The notes beneath the pieces are model-generated. The model was given only the letters and a program-made list of their open reading frames with translations, made no database searches and was not told the DNA's origin. 64,000 nt of DNA from GCA-2733415 sp965178635 (lineage in GTDB: Bacteria > Bacteroidota > Bacteroidia > Flavobacteriales > Flavobacteriaceae): contig CBCXVT010000020.1 in assembly GCA_965178635.1 (NCBI GenBank), positions 1 to 64,000 on the forward strand, read 5' to 3'. Shown here piece after piece: positions 1 through 9,008 of this stretch (position 1 is its first letter; each line of letters starts with the position of its first letter). A program made the translations under genes and the position numbers.

Positions 1-669
1 AAAACCATTCTAGTCACCTCTTCGGTTAGTGGCGAAGGAAAAACGTTTACATCTATAAACATGGCATGTTTATATGCCGTAGCGGGTAAAAAAACAGTGA
101 TCGTTGGTTTAGATTTACGTAAACCAAAAATATTTGATGATTTTAAGCTGCACAATAACTTTGGAGTAGTTAATTGTTTGGTTGAGGATAAGCCCTTAAC
201 TGAAGTGACTCAACAGACACATATTCCTAATCTTGATTTAATCACAGCAGGGCCAATTCCACCAAACCCTTCAGAGCTTTTAATTAGCGAAGAAATGGAT
301 GAATTTATAGCGCAACTAAAAGAAACCTATGACTATGTAGTTTTAGATACGCCGCCGTTAGGTTTGGTAACCGATGCGCTAGACTTGACCCGTTTTTCAG
401 ATGCTAACTTATACCTGATTAGGCAAGATTATACTAAAAAAGGCATGTTAGGTTTGATTAATGAGAAGTATGAAAATAAAGAAATTAAAAACTTAAGTTT
501 TGTACTCAACTACTTCAAACAAAAATCAGGTTATGGCTATGGCTATGGCTACGGCTATGGCTATGGCTACGGTTATGGCGTATACGGTAACGGCTATCAT
601 GAATTAGAAACAGAAACAGGTTTATTAGGTAAAATGAAATCTGCTATTAAAAAGTTAGTAAAGAGATAG
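1..669 (+). CDS. Wzc-like tyrosine autokinase (BY-kinase), C-terminal part; 5' end outside window
   Basis: The frame is open from base 1, so the gene starts upstream of the window. The visible part is the cytoplasmic kinase domain of a polysaccharide co-polymerase. It contains a Walker A motif (SGEGKTF, bases about 34-54), a Walker A' strand (VIVGLDLRKPK) and a Walker B (YVVLDTPPLG). The family controls chain length and export of capsule or exopolysaccharide by cycles of autophosphorylation on a C-terminal tyrosine cluster. Here that tail is an extreme run of alternating Gly-Tyr (eight GY units, then GVYGNGY) followed by a short basic end. The ABC exporter permease gene starts on the very next base after the stop, so they are co-transcribed. 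Kinase identity is secure; which polymer it regulates is inferred from the neighbours. Confidence 0.9.
   Translation, partial: KTILVTSSVSGEGKTFTSINMACLYAVAGKKTVIVGLDLRKPKIFDDFKLHNNFGVVNCLVEDKPLTEVTQQTHIPNLDLITAGPIPPNPSELLISEEMDEFIAQLKETYDYVVLDTPPLGLVTDALDLTRFSDANLYLIRQDYTKKGMLGLINEKYENKEIKNLSFVLNYFKQKSGYGYGYGYGYGYGYGYGVYGNGYHELETETGLLGKMKSAIKKLVKR
529..576 (+). repeat. Hexanucleotide microsatellite encoding the Gly-Tyr tail
   Basis: Eight consecutive 6-bp units (GGYTAY, mostly GGCTAT) encode (Gly-Tyr)8. Slippage by one unit would add or remove one tyrosine without changing frame. Confidence 0.9.
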
Positions 670-1521
670 ATGCAGCATTACCAAACAAAAATATATCAAA
701 AAGAACACAGTAAAGGAGTGTTAAGTTATTTAAAAGATAGTTTAAATGATATTTACAACTCAAGGTTTTTAGCTAAGCAGCTGGCAGTACGTGATATTAA
801 AGCGCAATACCGCCAATCGTATTTTGGCATACTGTGGGCGTTTGTAACGCCATTAACAACCGCCTTTGTATGGGTGTTTTTAAGTCTTACAGGTACAATT
901 AAATTAACAGATACTGGTGTGCCATACCCCTTGTTTGCATTTGCAGGAACTTTAATATGGTCTATGTTTAAGGATGCTATAAACGCCCCTATTCAAAATA
1001 CTAACGCCGCTAAAGGTATTATATCAAAAATAAATTTCCCTAAAGAGGCCTTAATCGTTTCAGGTGTTTATAAACTCCTGTTTAATAGCAGTGTGAAATT
1101 TGTAATGCTCTTTGGGTTTTTATTGCTTTTCGGAGTTGGCTTACATTCCAGTTTAGTTTGGTTGCCATTAGTGTTGTTAGGTATCCTGGTCTTTGGTACA
1201 GCAATAGGCTTGTTAATCACCCCTATTGGCATGTTGTATAAAGATGTGTTGAAACTGATCAATTTAGGCTTAACGTTTATCATGTACATTACACCGGTTG
1301 TGTATGTCATTCCTAAAGAAGACGGCCTCATGAAAACACTCATGGAGCTCAACCCGTTAACAGCATTAATTGTTACGGTAAAGGATGTTGCTTTTGGTAC
1401 TGAACCAATGTATTTAGGGTATTTCTTAATATTAATGAGTTTAAGTGTTCCGGTGTTTTTTATAGGGCTTATATTTTACCGCATATCCATACCAATTATT
1501 GTAGAACGTTTAAGTGCTTAA
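670..1521 (+). CDS. ABC-2 type polysaccharide/O-antigen export permease (Wzm-like)
   Basis: This 283-residue inner-membrane protein has the layout of the Wzm/KpsM/TagG family. A short cytoplasmic start carries the family-typical stretch VRDIKAQYRQSYFGILWAF and is followed by six hydrophobic segments. It would form the channel that moves lipid-linked polysaccharide across the inner membrane, energised by the ATPase encoded next. The start codon immediately follows the stop of the kinase gene, and the end lies 4 bases before the preferred ATPase start, so the three genes form one operon. Function is well supported by family and context; the exported polymer is unknown. Confidence 0.9.
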   Translation: MQHYQTKIYQKEHSKGVLSYLKDSLNDIYNSRFLAKQLAVRDIKAQYRQSYFGILWAFVTPLTTAFVWVFLSLTGTIKLTDTGVPYPLFAFAGTLIWSMFKDAINAPIQNTNAAKGIISKINFPKEALIVSGVYKLLFNSSVKFVMLFGFLLLFGVGLHSSLVWLPLVLLGILVFGTAIGLLITPIGMLYKDVLKLINLGLTFIMYITPVVYVIPKEDGLMKTLMELNPLTALIVTVKDVAFGTEPMYLGYFLILMSLSVPVFFIGLIFYRISIPIIVERLSA

Positions 1522-1525
1522 TGTT

Positions 1526-2740
1526 ATGAAGGAAGATAAAGACGTATTAGTAAAAGTTGAAGGCCTCTCTAAAAAGTTCTGTAAAGATCTCAAAACAAGC
1601 CTGTGGTATGGTGTGAAAGATTTAGCTGCCAATGTTTTAGGGAATAAAGCGGAGCGCCACTTACGCGATAAAGAATTTTGGGCAGTTAAAGATATCAATT
1701 TTGAACTCCGTCGTGGCGAGTGTTTAGGACTTATTGGGCATAACGGCGCAGGAAAATCGACCTTGCTAAAAATATTAAATGGACTCATAAACCCCGATGA
1801 AGGAAAAGTAACCATCAAAGGGCGTGTAGGGGCGTTAATAGAGTTGGGAGCTGGGTTTAACCCCATACTAACTGGGCGTGAAAATATTTATAATAACGGT
1901 GCTGTATTGGGTTTTACAAGAGCTGAAATAGACGCCAAAGTTGAAGAGATTATAGACTTTTCAGAACTGCGCGAGTTTATTGACATGCCAGTACAAAACT
2001 ACAGTTCAGGTATGAAAGTGCGTTTGGGTTTTGCCGTAGCCTCACAAATGGAGCCCGATGTCTTAATTATTGATGAGGTATTAGCTGTTGGGGATTTAGG
2101 ATTTATGCTCAAATGTTTTAAAACCATTGATCAAATTTTACCTAAAACAGCCTTAATATTTGTATCACATAGCATGCCTATGGTGTCTAGAATTTGCAAA
2201 AAAATAATATTGTTAGAACATGGAAATGTTAAATATCAGGATGAAAACGTATCTAAAGGAATTGATATGTACTATAATAAGTTTATAGAAAAAGCAGAAG
2301 CAAATGTAGTTTTTACAGATAATACCATAGAGCTAAAAGAAGCATATGTTGAGGGTTTTAAGCAAACAGATGGTGTATATAATGTTCCTTGGGGAAGTTC
2401 TGTTAAACTAAAATTTGTGCTAAAAAATATAGCATTAAATCATACACCTTATATTTCTATGGCTGTTTATGATAAAGAACAAAGAGGAGTTGCAGAAATT
2501 TTACCAGTTGGGCAAGTAGTAAATGCTGTTTCGCATGGTGAAGACTTGTATTTTACCTTTCAATTAAAAAATCTATACCTATCAAAAGGTATTTATAATA
2601 TTACCCTTACTGCATCCAAAAACATGTCAACAGATGTGTATTATAAAATACATAAGGCTATTTCTATGCAAATAGAACATGAACACCAAACTTGGACTTC
2701 CTTTTTGTTAGACTCTAATTTAGTTGCAGAAAATAACTAA
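1526..2740 (+). CDS. ABC transporter ATP-binding protein for polysaccharide export (Wzt-like, with C-terminal substrate domain)
   Basis: The nucleotide-binding domain shows Walker A (GHNGAGKST, about residues 71-79), the signature YSSGMKVRLG (about 158) and Walker B (VLIIDEVLAVGD). It partners the permease encoded just upstream. At 404 residues it is longer than plain KpsT/TagH ATPases. The extra 150 or so C-terminal residues match the extension that in Wzt proteins binds the modified end of the O-antigen and makes export substrate-specific. I chose ATG 1526; an in-frame GTG at 1514 would overlap the permease gene. The sulfotransferases and methyltransferase nearby could supply the terminal modification such a domain recognises, but that is inference. 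Confidence 0.9.
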   Translation: MKEDKDVLVKVEGLSKKFCKDLKTSLWYGVKDLAANVLGNKAERHLRDKEFWAVKDINFELRRGECLGLIGHNGAGKSTLLKILNGLINPDEGKVTIKGRVGALIELGAGFNPILTGRENIYNNGAVLGFTRAEIDAKVEEIIDFSELREFIDMPVQNYSSGMKVRLGFAVASQMEPDVLIIDEVLAVGDLGFMLKCFKTIDQILPKTALIFVSHSMPMVSRICKKIILLEHGNVKYQDENVSKGIDMYYNKFIEKAEANVVFTDNTIELKEAYVEGFKQTDGVYNVPWGSSVKLKFVLKNIALNHTPYISMAVYDKEQRGVAEILPVGQVVNAVSHGEDLYFTFQLKNLYLSKGIYNITLTASKNMSTDVYYKIHKAISMQIEHEHQTWTSFLLDSNLVAENN

Positions 2741-2748
2741 CCATATTT

Positions 2749-3552
2749 ATGAAAAATAAGATACATAAATTAGTAAAAAAAATATTAAAAAAATATGGTT
2801 TTACGCTTTTAAAAACCGAAAGCTATAACCATTTGGCAAAAAAGAAACAAAAAAAGGTAGTTCCTGTACATGCTAAAAATAATCTGCTGCACAACCTTTT
2901 TACCTTGCTACAAGAACAAGGCTTTTACCCAGATACTATTTATGATATTGGTGCAAATAAAGGAACCTGGTCTAAAGAATGTTTAAAATATTTTTCAAAT
3001 GCTACCTATTACTTATTTGAACCACAAATAAACCTAAAGAAAGACATAGAACAAGCATTGGGGAACTACCCAAACTACCAATTATTTTCGCTTGGTGTAG
3101 GTAATGAAAACGATGTTTTAAACTTTACCATGCATGAGAGAGATGATAGTTGTTCTTTTAACTACAGCGAAGCAGAAGCAAAAGCATTAGGGTTTCAACA
3201 AGTAAAAGTGCCAATAGTTAGGCTAGAAGATTTTGTAAAAGAAAAACAATTACAAAAACCAAAACTCTTAAAGATTGATGCAGAAGGTCTAGATTTACAA
3301 GTTTTAAGTGGTGCTGCTAGTTTATTAAATACTTGTGAAATAGTTTTAGCTGAAGTCGCTGTTATGAATCCTAATATGGATAATTCAGCACTTAAAATGC
3401 TTTCATATATGGAAACATTAGAATATAAACTTTTTGATATAACCGATTTAAATAGACCATTTAAAAATCGAGCACTTTGGTTATGTGAGTTTGTTTTTAT
3501 AAAAAAGAACGGTATTTTAGATAAAAACTACGCAATTTCAGAAAATGATTAA
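2749..3552 (+). CDS. FkbM-family SAM-dependent methyltransferase
   Basis: The 267-residue protein has the SAM-binding motif I (YDIGANKGTWS, about residues 65-75) and the FkbM-type motif LLKIDAEGLDLQVLSG. Members O-methylate sugars or other hydroxyl groups. It sits 8 bp after the Wzt gene and overlaps the following aminotransferase gene by 8 bp, so it belongs to the polysaccharide operon and probably methylates the glycan. A basic N-terminal stretch of about 40 residues precedes the catalytic domain. The acceptor sugar cannot be told from sequence. Confidence 0.85.
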   Translation: MKNKIHKLVKKILKKYGFTLLKTESYNHLAKKKQKKVVPVHAKNNLLHNLFTLLQEQGFYPDTIYDIGANKGTWSKECLKYFSNATYYLFEPQINLKKDIEQALGNYPNYQLFSLGVGNENDVLNFTMHERDDSCSFNYSEAEAKALGFQQVKVPIVRLEDFVKEKQLQKPKLLKIDAEGLDLQVLSGAASLLNTCEIVLAEVAVMNPNMDNSALKMLSYMETLEYKLFDITDLNRPFKNRALWLCEFVFIKKNGILDKNYAISEND

Positions 3553-4621
3553 CGTTACCAAAACATTTTTACCAGATCAAGCAGAATATCAAGCCATTTT
3601 AAAACGCGCTTGGGATACTGGGTGGATGACGAATCGTGGTGTTTTGGTACAAGAGTTAGAAGATAAGCTTAAAGCGTATTTGCAAGTACCAAACATTATA
3701 GCCACAACTAATGGGACTTTACCAATTCAAATTGCAATAAAAGCCTTAGGGTTGTCAGGTGATATCATCACAACGCCATTCAGTTATGTAGCCACAACCT
3801 CTAGTATTGTGTGGGAAGGGTGTACCCCAGTCTTTGTAGACATACACCCTCAGTACTTAACCATAGATGAAACCAAAATTGAAGCCGCTATAACCAATAA
3901 AACAACAGCTATTTTAGCAACACACGTGTTTGGGAACCCGTGCGCTGTAGAAGATATTGAAGCAATTGCTAAAAAGCACAAGCTTAAAGTAATTTATGAT
4001 GCGGCGCATTGTTTTGGGGTCACTTATAAAGGGCAATCTGTATTTAATTTTGGCGATGTGAGCACCTGTAGTTTTCATGCCACTAAAGTATTCCATACAG
4101 GTGAAGGGGGGGCGTTGTTTGCAAAAGAGAGTGTGTTACTTAACACGTTGTTTTCGATGCATAATTTCGGACATGATGGGCCAGAGGCTTTTCAAGGAAT
4201 TGGTGTCAATGCAAAAATGAGCGAACTACAAGCGGCTATGGGTTTAGCGGTATTGCCGTATATGAATGAGGTTCTGAAATATAGAAAAGAAGTTACAGAA
4301 CTATATAATGATGCATTTAAAAACACGTATTTAAAAACATTAGTGCTACGCCCTGATACAGAGTGGAATTATTCGTATTATCCAGTAGTATTTAAGGATA
4401 AAGAGGAGTTGTTAAACGTACAAACCGCATTACATGCTGCGCAAATTTTCCCAAGACGTTATTTTCATCCGAGCTTAAATATGTTAGAATATGTTAACAA
4501 GCAAAGTTGTCCTGTGTCTGAAAACATTGCTTCACGTGTACTATGCTTACCATTATATCATGGAATAGACTTTAAAATAATGCAAGTTATTTCAAAGATT
4601 ATAAAACAAATAGTAAATTAA
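3545..4621 (+). CDS. DegT/DnrJ/EryC1/StrS sugar aminotransferase
   Basis: This PLP-dependent aminotransferase of 358 residues would convert a nucleotide-linked keto-sugar to an amino sugar. The expected PLP lysine lies in FHATKVFHTGEGG (K181), with the phosphate-binding region TTNGTLPIQIA near residue 55. The next two genes encode hexapeptide acyltransferases, the usual partners that N-acylate the new amine, as in the dTDP-Fuc3NAc route. No nucleotide-sugar dehydratase or isomerase is in the window, so the upstream steps must be encoded elsewhere. Sugar identity and amino position are not determinable here. Confidence 0.9.
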   Translation: MINVTKTFLPDQAEYQAILKRAWDTGWMTNRGVLVQELEDKLKAYLQVPNIIATTNGTLPIQIAIKALGLSGDIITTPFSYVATTSSIVWEGCTPVFVDIHPQYLTIDETKIEAAITNKTTAILATHVFGNPCAVEDIEAIAKKHKLKVIYDAAHCFGVTYKGQSVFNFGDVSTCSFHATKVFHTGEGGALFAKESVLLNTLFSMHNFGHDGPEAFQGIGVNAKMSELQAAMGLAVLPYMNEVLKYRKEVTELYNDAFKNTYLKTLVLRPDTEWNYSYYPVVFKDKEELLNVQTALHAAQIFPRRYFHPSLNMLEYVNKQSCPVSENIASRVLCLPLYHGIDFKIMQVISKIIKQIVN

Positions 4622-4623
4622 TT

Positions 4624-5583
4624 ATGCAAATTTCCTATCCGAAAATAATAAGTTTTCTAATTTCTAATGAAATAGATTTTGAGGAGTTAAAAGCATCGAA
4701 TATTGATCTAGAAGGAGAGTTTATTGTTGCAAGTTTAAAAAACCCAATAGATAGAGGTTTATACTATGTAGATAATAATTATCCATCTGTTGATGAGAAT
4801 ATAAAACATAGTATAATATTTACTAACATAGATAAAAACAATATTGTAGATACTCAAAATACATATCTATTTATAGATAACCCTCAATTAGTACATTACA
4901 AAATAGCTGCTTTGTTTGCTAATCAAAAAAAACAAGGAGTTCATGAAACCGCCATCATTTCTAAAAAAGCAATTATTAGTCCTTCAGCATATATTGGCCC
5001 ATTCTGTATTATTGAAAATTGTGTAATAGAGGAAAATGTTCAGTTGATAAGTAATGTTACAGTAAGGAATAATGTAATTATTAAAAAAAATACAATTATT
5101 GAGGGGAATTCTGTTATCGGGGCAAGAGGTATGGCATGGATATGGGATACAGATGGCTCTAGAGTGATTCAACCACAAAACGGAGGTGTTATTATTGGTG
5201 TTAATTGTATAATTGGGACTGATATTTCAATAGTTCGAGGTTCACTTTCAGAAAATACTAAAATAGGTGATGGTGTAATTATTGCTCATGGTACTAAAAT
5301 TGGTCATGGTTCTAATATTGGTAATGATGTTCATATAGCAAATAATGTGAGTTTAGCTGGAAATGCAAATATTGGTGATAGAGCATTTTTGGGGAGTGCA
5401 TGTGTGGTTTCTTCTAATGTAAAAGTAGCTCCAAATTGCATTGTTGGCGCTGGGGCAGTAGTTAGTAAAAGTTTCAATCAAGAGTTTTTAACCTTAGCTG
5501 GAGTGCCTGCAAAAATTATTAGAGAAAAAAATTATAAAGATAAACCAAAGGGGACGCCAAAACCTTTTATTAAAGACAAGTAA
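4624..5583 (+). CDS. LpxD-like left-handed beta-helix acyltransferase
   Basis: The 319-residue protein has an N-terminal globular region of about 100 residues followed by a long series of hexapeptide repeats (for example IGPFCIIENCVI, IGDGVIIAHGTKIGHG, AGAVVSK). The two-part layout resembles LpxD, whose N-terminal domain binds the nucleotide. In this context it more likely N-acylates the amino sugar made by the preceding aminotransferase than acting in lipid A synthesis. Intergenic gaps of 2 bp on both sides indicate translational coupling. An alternative is an O-acetyltransferase of the polysaccharide. Confidence 0.8.
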   Translation: MQISYPKIISFLISNEIDFEELKASNIDLEGEFIVASLKNPIDRGLYYVDNNYPSVDENIKHSIIFTNIDKNNIVDTQNTYLFIDNPQLVHYKIAALFANQKKQGVHETAIISKKAIISPSAYIGPFCIIENCVIEENVQLISNVTVRNNVIIKKNTIIEGNSVIGARGMAWIWDTDGSRVIQPQNGGVIIGVNCIIGTDISIVRGSLSENTKIGDGVIIAHGTKIGHGSNIGNDVHIANNVSLAGNANIGDRAFLGSACVVSSNVKVAPNCIVGAGAVVSKSFNQEFLTLAGVPAKIIREKNYKDKPKGTPKPFIKDK

Positions 5584-5585
5584 AG

Positions 5586-6122
5586 ATGAATTCAAATATA
5601 ATTTCTTCAAATTTTAAAAAAGGTAAAAACTTTAACATTGGTCATTTTTGCATTATAGAAGATGGTGTAGAAGTTGGTGATAATGTTTCAATTGGTAATT
5701 ATACCATTTTGCATAAAGGAGTCAAAATTGCAAGTGATACTGTTATAGGGAGTTATTGTGAAATAGATTCTGAATGTGATATTAGAACTAATGTCATCGT
5801 ACAAGGCCGTATAAGAATGGGGAATAATTGTTTAATTGAAAAAAATGTGACAATAAAATACGGAACAATCCTTACATCAAATGTACTTTTAAAAGAAAAC
5901 TGTTTTTTAGGTCCTAATGTAATAACGTTAGGTTCTACACATAAACGTATAACAGTACATGGAACTATAATTGGTAACAATACATATATAGGTGCAGGTA
6001 GTAAAATTGCAGGAGGTATAAGCATTGGAAATGATATTACTGTAGGTGCTTTAAGTTTTGTAAATAAGAATATAGAGGATCAAGGTGTATATGTTGGTGC
6101 TCCATTGAAAAAACTCAGATGA
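5586..6122 (+). CDS. Hexapeptide-repeat acetyltransferase (FdtC/WbpD-like)
   Basis: 178 residues, almost entirely hexapeptide repeats forming a left-handed beta helix, ending with the family-typical GVYVGAPLKKLR. The compact size fits acetyltransferases that N-acetylate nucleotide amino sugars made by DegT-type enzymes. It follows the LpxD-like gene by 2 bp and overlaps the next glycosyltransferase gene by 4 bp (ATGA). Two acyltransferase genes in a row suggest two acylation steps or a diamino sugar; that is inference. Confidence 0.82.
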   Translation: MNSNIISSNFKKGKNFNIGHFCIIEDGVEVGDNVSIGNYTILHKGVKIASDTVIGSYCEIDSECDIRTNVIVQGRIRMGNNCLIEKNVTIKYGTILTSNVLLKENCFLGPNVITLGSTHKRITVHGTIIGNNTYIGAGSKIAGGISIGNDITVGALSFVNKNIEDQGVYVGAPLKKLR

Positions 6123-7165
6123 GTCTTATGGAAACGAATAAAGTCACTTTAAGTATATGTTGTATCACGTATAATCAAGAAGCCTTTATAAAAGAAACTT
6201 TGAGTGGTTTTTTGAAACAAAAAGTTAACTTTATAATAGAGATTATTATTTATGATGATAATTCAACAGATAATACTAGGGAATTACTTCAAGATTTTAA
6301 AGCGAATTGTGTTTTTCCAGTAACATTACTTTTAGCAAAAGAAAATAGATATTCAAAGGGTGATCGTATATTCCCAAAAACTTTTAAGGCAGCAAAAGGC
6401 AAATACATCGCCTTATGTGAAGGCGATGACTATTGGACGGATCCTTTAAAACTACAAAAACAAGTTGACTTTTTAGAGGCTAACAGAGATTATGCATTAG
6501 TGTTTACAAATGGACAAGTTGTGTACACCAACACACATGAACCGTCTCATTTAATATATAATAATACAAGTCATTCCACTACGTCATATAGAGTGTTTAA
6601 TTTACCAGAAGAAACAACAGATATTTATAAACTAGCTAAAGGGAATTACATACATACAGCTGGGGTTGTGTTTAGAAATTGGATAATAGAACAGGGAGTG
6701 CCAGAATATATGTATCGAGTAACTATTGGAGATTGGCCTCTGCACATGATGACGGCAACTAAAGGGCTTATTAAATATCTTGATGAAGATATGTTTTGCT
6801 ATCGGGTTCACGATGTAGGGGTTTATTCAAAAAAGACAGCGCTACAAAAAAACCAAATGACTTTAGGGCAATTTCCTCCTATTCTAAACTCAAATTATTT
6901 TGAGAACAGTGTTAGAGAAGTTATTGAAACCTATTGCCTTAAAAGCTCTAAAAGTTACCTTAGTGCTTGTAAAACGGGTAATGATTTTCAATTTTTTACT
7001 GATTTTTCAGGATCTTTTGATTCTAATAATGAAGTCTTAAATAATAAGTTATTACAGCTTTTAGATAAAAGAAACCAAAACCAAAATAAAGTCTTAATAC
7101 AACCAGTATATTTGCGTTTGCTTAAAAGGATAAAACGATACATTAAAAAAATATTAAAATTATGA
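6119..7165 (+). CDS. Glycosyltransferase family 2 (GT-A fold)
   Basis: The N-terminal GT2 domain has the nucleotide-binding pattern (SICCITYNQEAFIKETL, then IIYDDNSTDNT) and an acidic catalytic region ALCEGDDYWTDP near residue 105. The protein is 348 residues with a basic C-terminus and no transmembrane segment, so it probably acts at the cytoplasmic face on the lipid-linked intermediate. Start ATG 6119 overlaps the preceding stop; ATG 6128 is an alternative. Donor and acceptor are unknown. Confidence 0.85.
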   Translation: MSLMETNKVTLSICCITYNQEAFIKETLSGFLKQKVNFIIEIIIYDDNSTDNTRELLQDFKANCVFPVTLLLAKENRYSKGDRIFPKTFKAAKGKYIALCEGDDYWTDPLKLQKQVDFLEANRDYALVFTNGQVVYTNTHEPSHLIYNNTSHSTTSYRVFNLPEETTDIYKLAKGNYIHTAGVVFRNWIIEQGVPEYMYRVTIGDWPLHMMTATKGLIKYLDEDMFCYRVHDVGVYSKKTALQKNQMTLGQFPPILNSNYFENSVREVIETYCLKSSKSYLSACKTGNDFQFFTDFSGSFDSNNEVLNNKLLQLLDKRNQNQNKVLIQPVYLRLLKRIKRYIKKILKL

Positions 7166-8154
7166 TAGGAGCCTTTACCATTTGTGCAAACAACTATTTA
7201 GCGCACGCCAAAACTTTAGCAATTTCTTATAAGGCGCAGCATCCAGATCATACTTTTGTAATTGCTATTTTAGATGCTCCTTGCAGCGAAATAGATTACA
7301 ACACTTTAGGAGCCGATGAAGTACTGTGGATTCCTGAAATGTTACCAGAATTAATAGAGAACCTAAAAAATACTTATGGTATTGCCGAGCTATGTACCGT
7401 TGTTAAGCCTGAATTGTTTGCCAGTTTATTTGCGAGAGGCTATAAAAACGTATTATATATAGACCCAGATATTAAAGTGTTTTCACCTTTAAAGGAGGTT
7501 TTTACAGCTTTAAAAACCAATCAAATGGTACTAACACCGCATATTTGTAGTCCAACTGGGGAAGTAGGACATCCGTTGGATAAGGATTTAATGCGAACCG
7601 GAATTTATAACCTAGGTTTTTTAGCAGTAAAGCACACGCCTGAAATTGTAGAGTTTGTGGCTTGGTGGGACAAACGTGTAAAAGCTTTCGGCTATCATGA
7701 TTTGAAGAAAGGTTTTTTTTATGATCAAATTTGGTTAGGGTATGGCCCCGCATTTTTAGATAAAGTATACGTTTTACGTCATTTAGGGTATAATGTTGCC
7801 AATTGGAATTTGCATGAACGAAACATTTTGAGTGTTAATGGGCAGTATTTTATTAACGACGACCATACGCCACTTAGATTTTTTCATTACAGTCATTTTA
7901 AAATGGAAAACCTGCCTGCGATAGCATCATATAACCAGAATTTTAATTTAGAGAATAGACCTGATATTGCGTCAGTTTTCAATTTGTATAAAGAGAACCT
8001 CATTGAAAATGGTTATGTAGCACTAAAAAAAATAAACTACACATTTGGTAAGCAACCTGAAATTAAAATTGTGGTTGATAAAACAAAATTTAGTAAGGTA
8101 AAACAGGCAACAGCGCATTTTAAAAAAGGTGTGAAAATACTATTAGGAAAATAA
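7162..8154 (+). CDS. Glycosyltransferase-like protein with DxD motif (GT-A)
   Basis: 330 residues. The opening GAFTICANNYLAHAKTLAISY and the motif YIDPDIKVFSPL (about residue 98) are typical of the group of nucleotide-sugar transferases related to GT8 found in bacterial polysaccharide loci. It overlaps its neighbours by 4 and 1 bp and is therefore translationally coupled to the surrounding glycosyltransferases. Family assignment is firm to fold level only. Confidence 0.75.
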   Translation: MIGAFTICANNYLAHAKTLAISYKAQHPDHTFVIAILDAPCSEIDYNTLGADEVLWIPEMLPELIENLKNTYGIAELCTVVKPELFASLFARGYKNVLYIDPDIKVFSPLKEVFTALKTNQMVLTPHICSPTGEVGHPLDKDLMRTGIYNLGFLAVKHTPEIVEFVAWWDKRVKAFGYHDLKKGFFYDQIWLGYGPAFLDKVYVLRHLGYNVANWNLHERNILSVNGQYFINDDHTPLRFFHYSHFKMENLPAIASYNQNFNLENRPDIASVFNLYKENLIENGYVALKKINYTFGKQPEIKIVVDKTKFSKVKQATAHFKKGVKILLGK

Positions 8155-9008
8155 TGAATTTGGATAAAGCAATGGTAGATTTTATGATTATTGGTGCGCA
8201 AAAAAGTGCAACCACAACATTATTTGATATTTTAAAAACACATCCTCAACTTGTGGCATGTAAAAAAAAAGAGCCAGAGTTTTTTAGTCATACTTCAAAT
8301 TGGGATCAAAAAATTGAAGCTTACGAAGCCTTATATAATAAACAAGAGGGGCAATTAGCCTTTGAAGCTTCAACAGCTTATACGGCGCATCCTACATATA
8401 ACCGTAAAATTTGGGAGGCTTTACAACACTACAACCCAAGTTTAAAATTTATATACATAGTAAGAGATCCGTTAGAGCGCATAAAGTCAGCTCATCGCTT
8501 TTTATACAGACAAGGTTACGCGAGTGATAAAAATATAAATACATTTATGCATTCAAGCGCATATCATACCAATTTAAGTAAGTATTACTATCAAATAAAA
8601 CCTTATATAGATCTTTTTGGAGCTGATCAGGTAAAAATCGTATTATTCGAAGATTTTGTAAAGTCGCAAGAAACTACAGTTAATGAGTTGTTGAGGTTTT
8701 TAAACGTGTCTGATTTTAATGAATTTACACCCTTAAAATCGAATACAAAAGGTAGAAAATTAGTCATGAAAACGGGTTTTGGGCCTTTAGCTAAATTGTT
8801 TCTTAAAGTTAAATCTTATTTGCCTTATCGTGTTTCTAAAGTATTAGAAAATCAATTAATGTATCGTAAAATAGTAGCTGAAGATTTAGAATTTACACCT
8901 GAGAGTTTATTGCAATTAGAAAAAGACTTATTACCAGATATATTAAAGTTTGAAAAATTAATAAACCGCGATTTATCACATTGGAAACGTAATTTGAATA
9001 ATGTATGA
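8154..9008 (+). CDS. PAPS-dependent carbohydrate sulfotransferase
   Basis: The 284-residue protein has the sulfotransferase 5'-phosphosulfate loop IIGAQKSATTTLFDIL (residues about 12-27) and the 3'-phosphate motif FIYIVRDPLERIKSAHR (about 100-116). It would transfer sulfate from PAPS to a hydroxyl of the polysaccharide. PAPS supply is the role of the cys operon that begins 2.5 kb downstream, which is frameshifted in this sequence. It is embedded in the glycosyltransferase operon with 1- and 4-bp overlaps. A second sulfotransferase lies at 30115-30996. Confidence 0.88.
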   Translation: MNLDKAMVDFMIIGAQKSATTTLFDILKTHPQLVACKKKEPEFFSHTSNWDQKIEAYEALYNKQEGQLAFEASTAYTAHPTYNRKIWEALQHYNPSLKFIYIVRDPLERIKSAHRFLYRQGYASDKNINTFMHSSAYHTNLSKYYYQIKPYIDLFGADQVKIVLFEDFVKSQETTVNELLRFLNVSDFNEFTPLKSNTKGRKLVMKTGFGPLAKLFLKVKSYLPYRVSKVLENQLMYRKIVAEDLEFTPESLLQLEKDLLPDILKFEKLINRDLSHWKRNLNNV

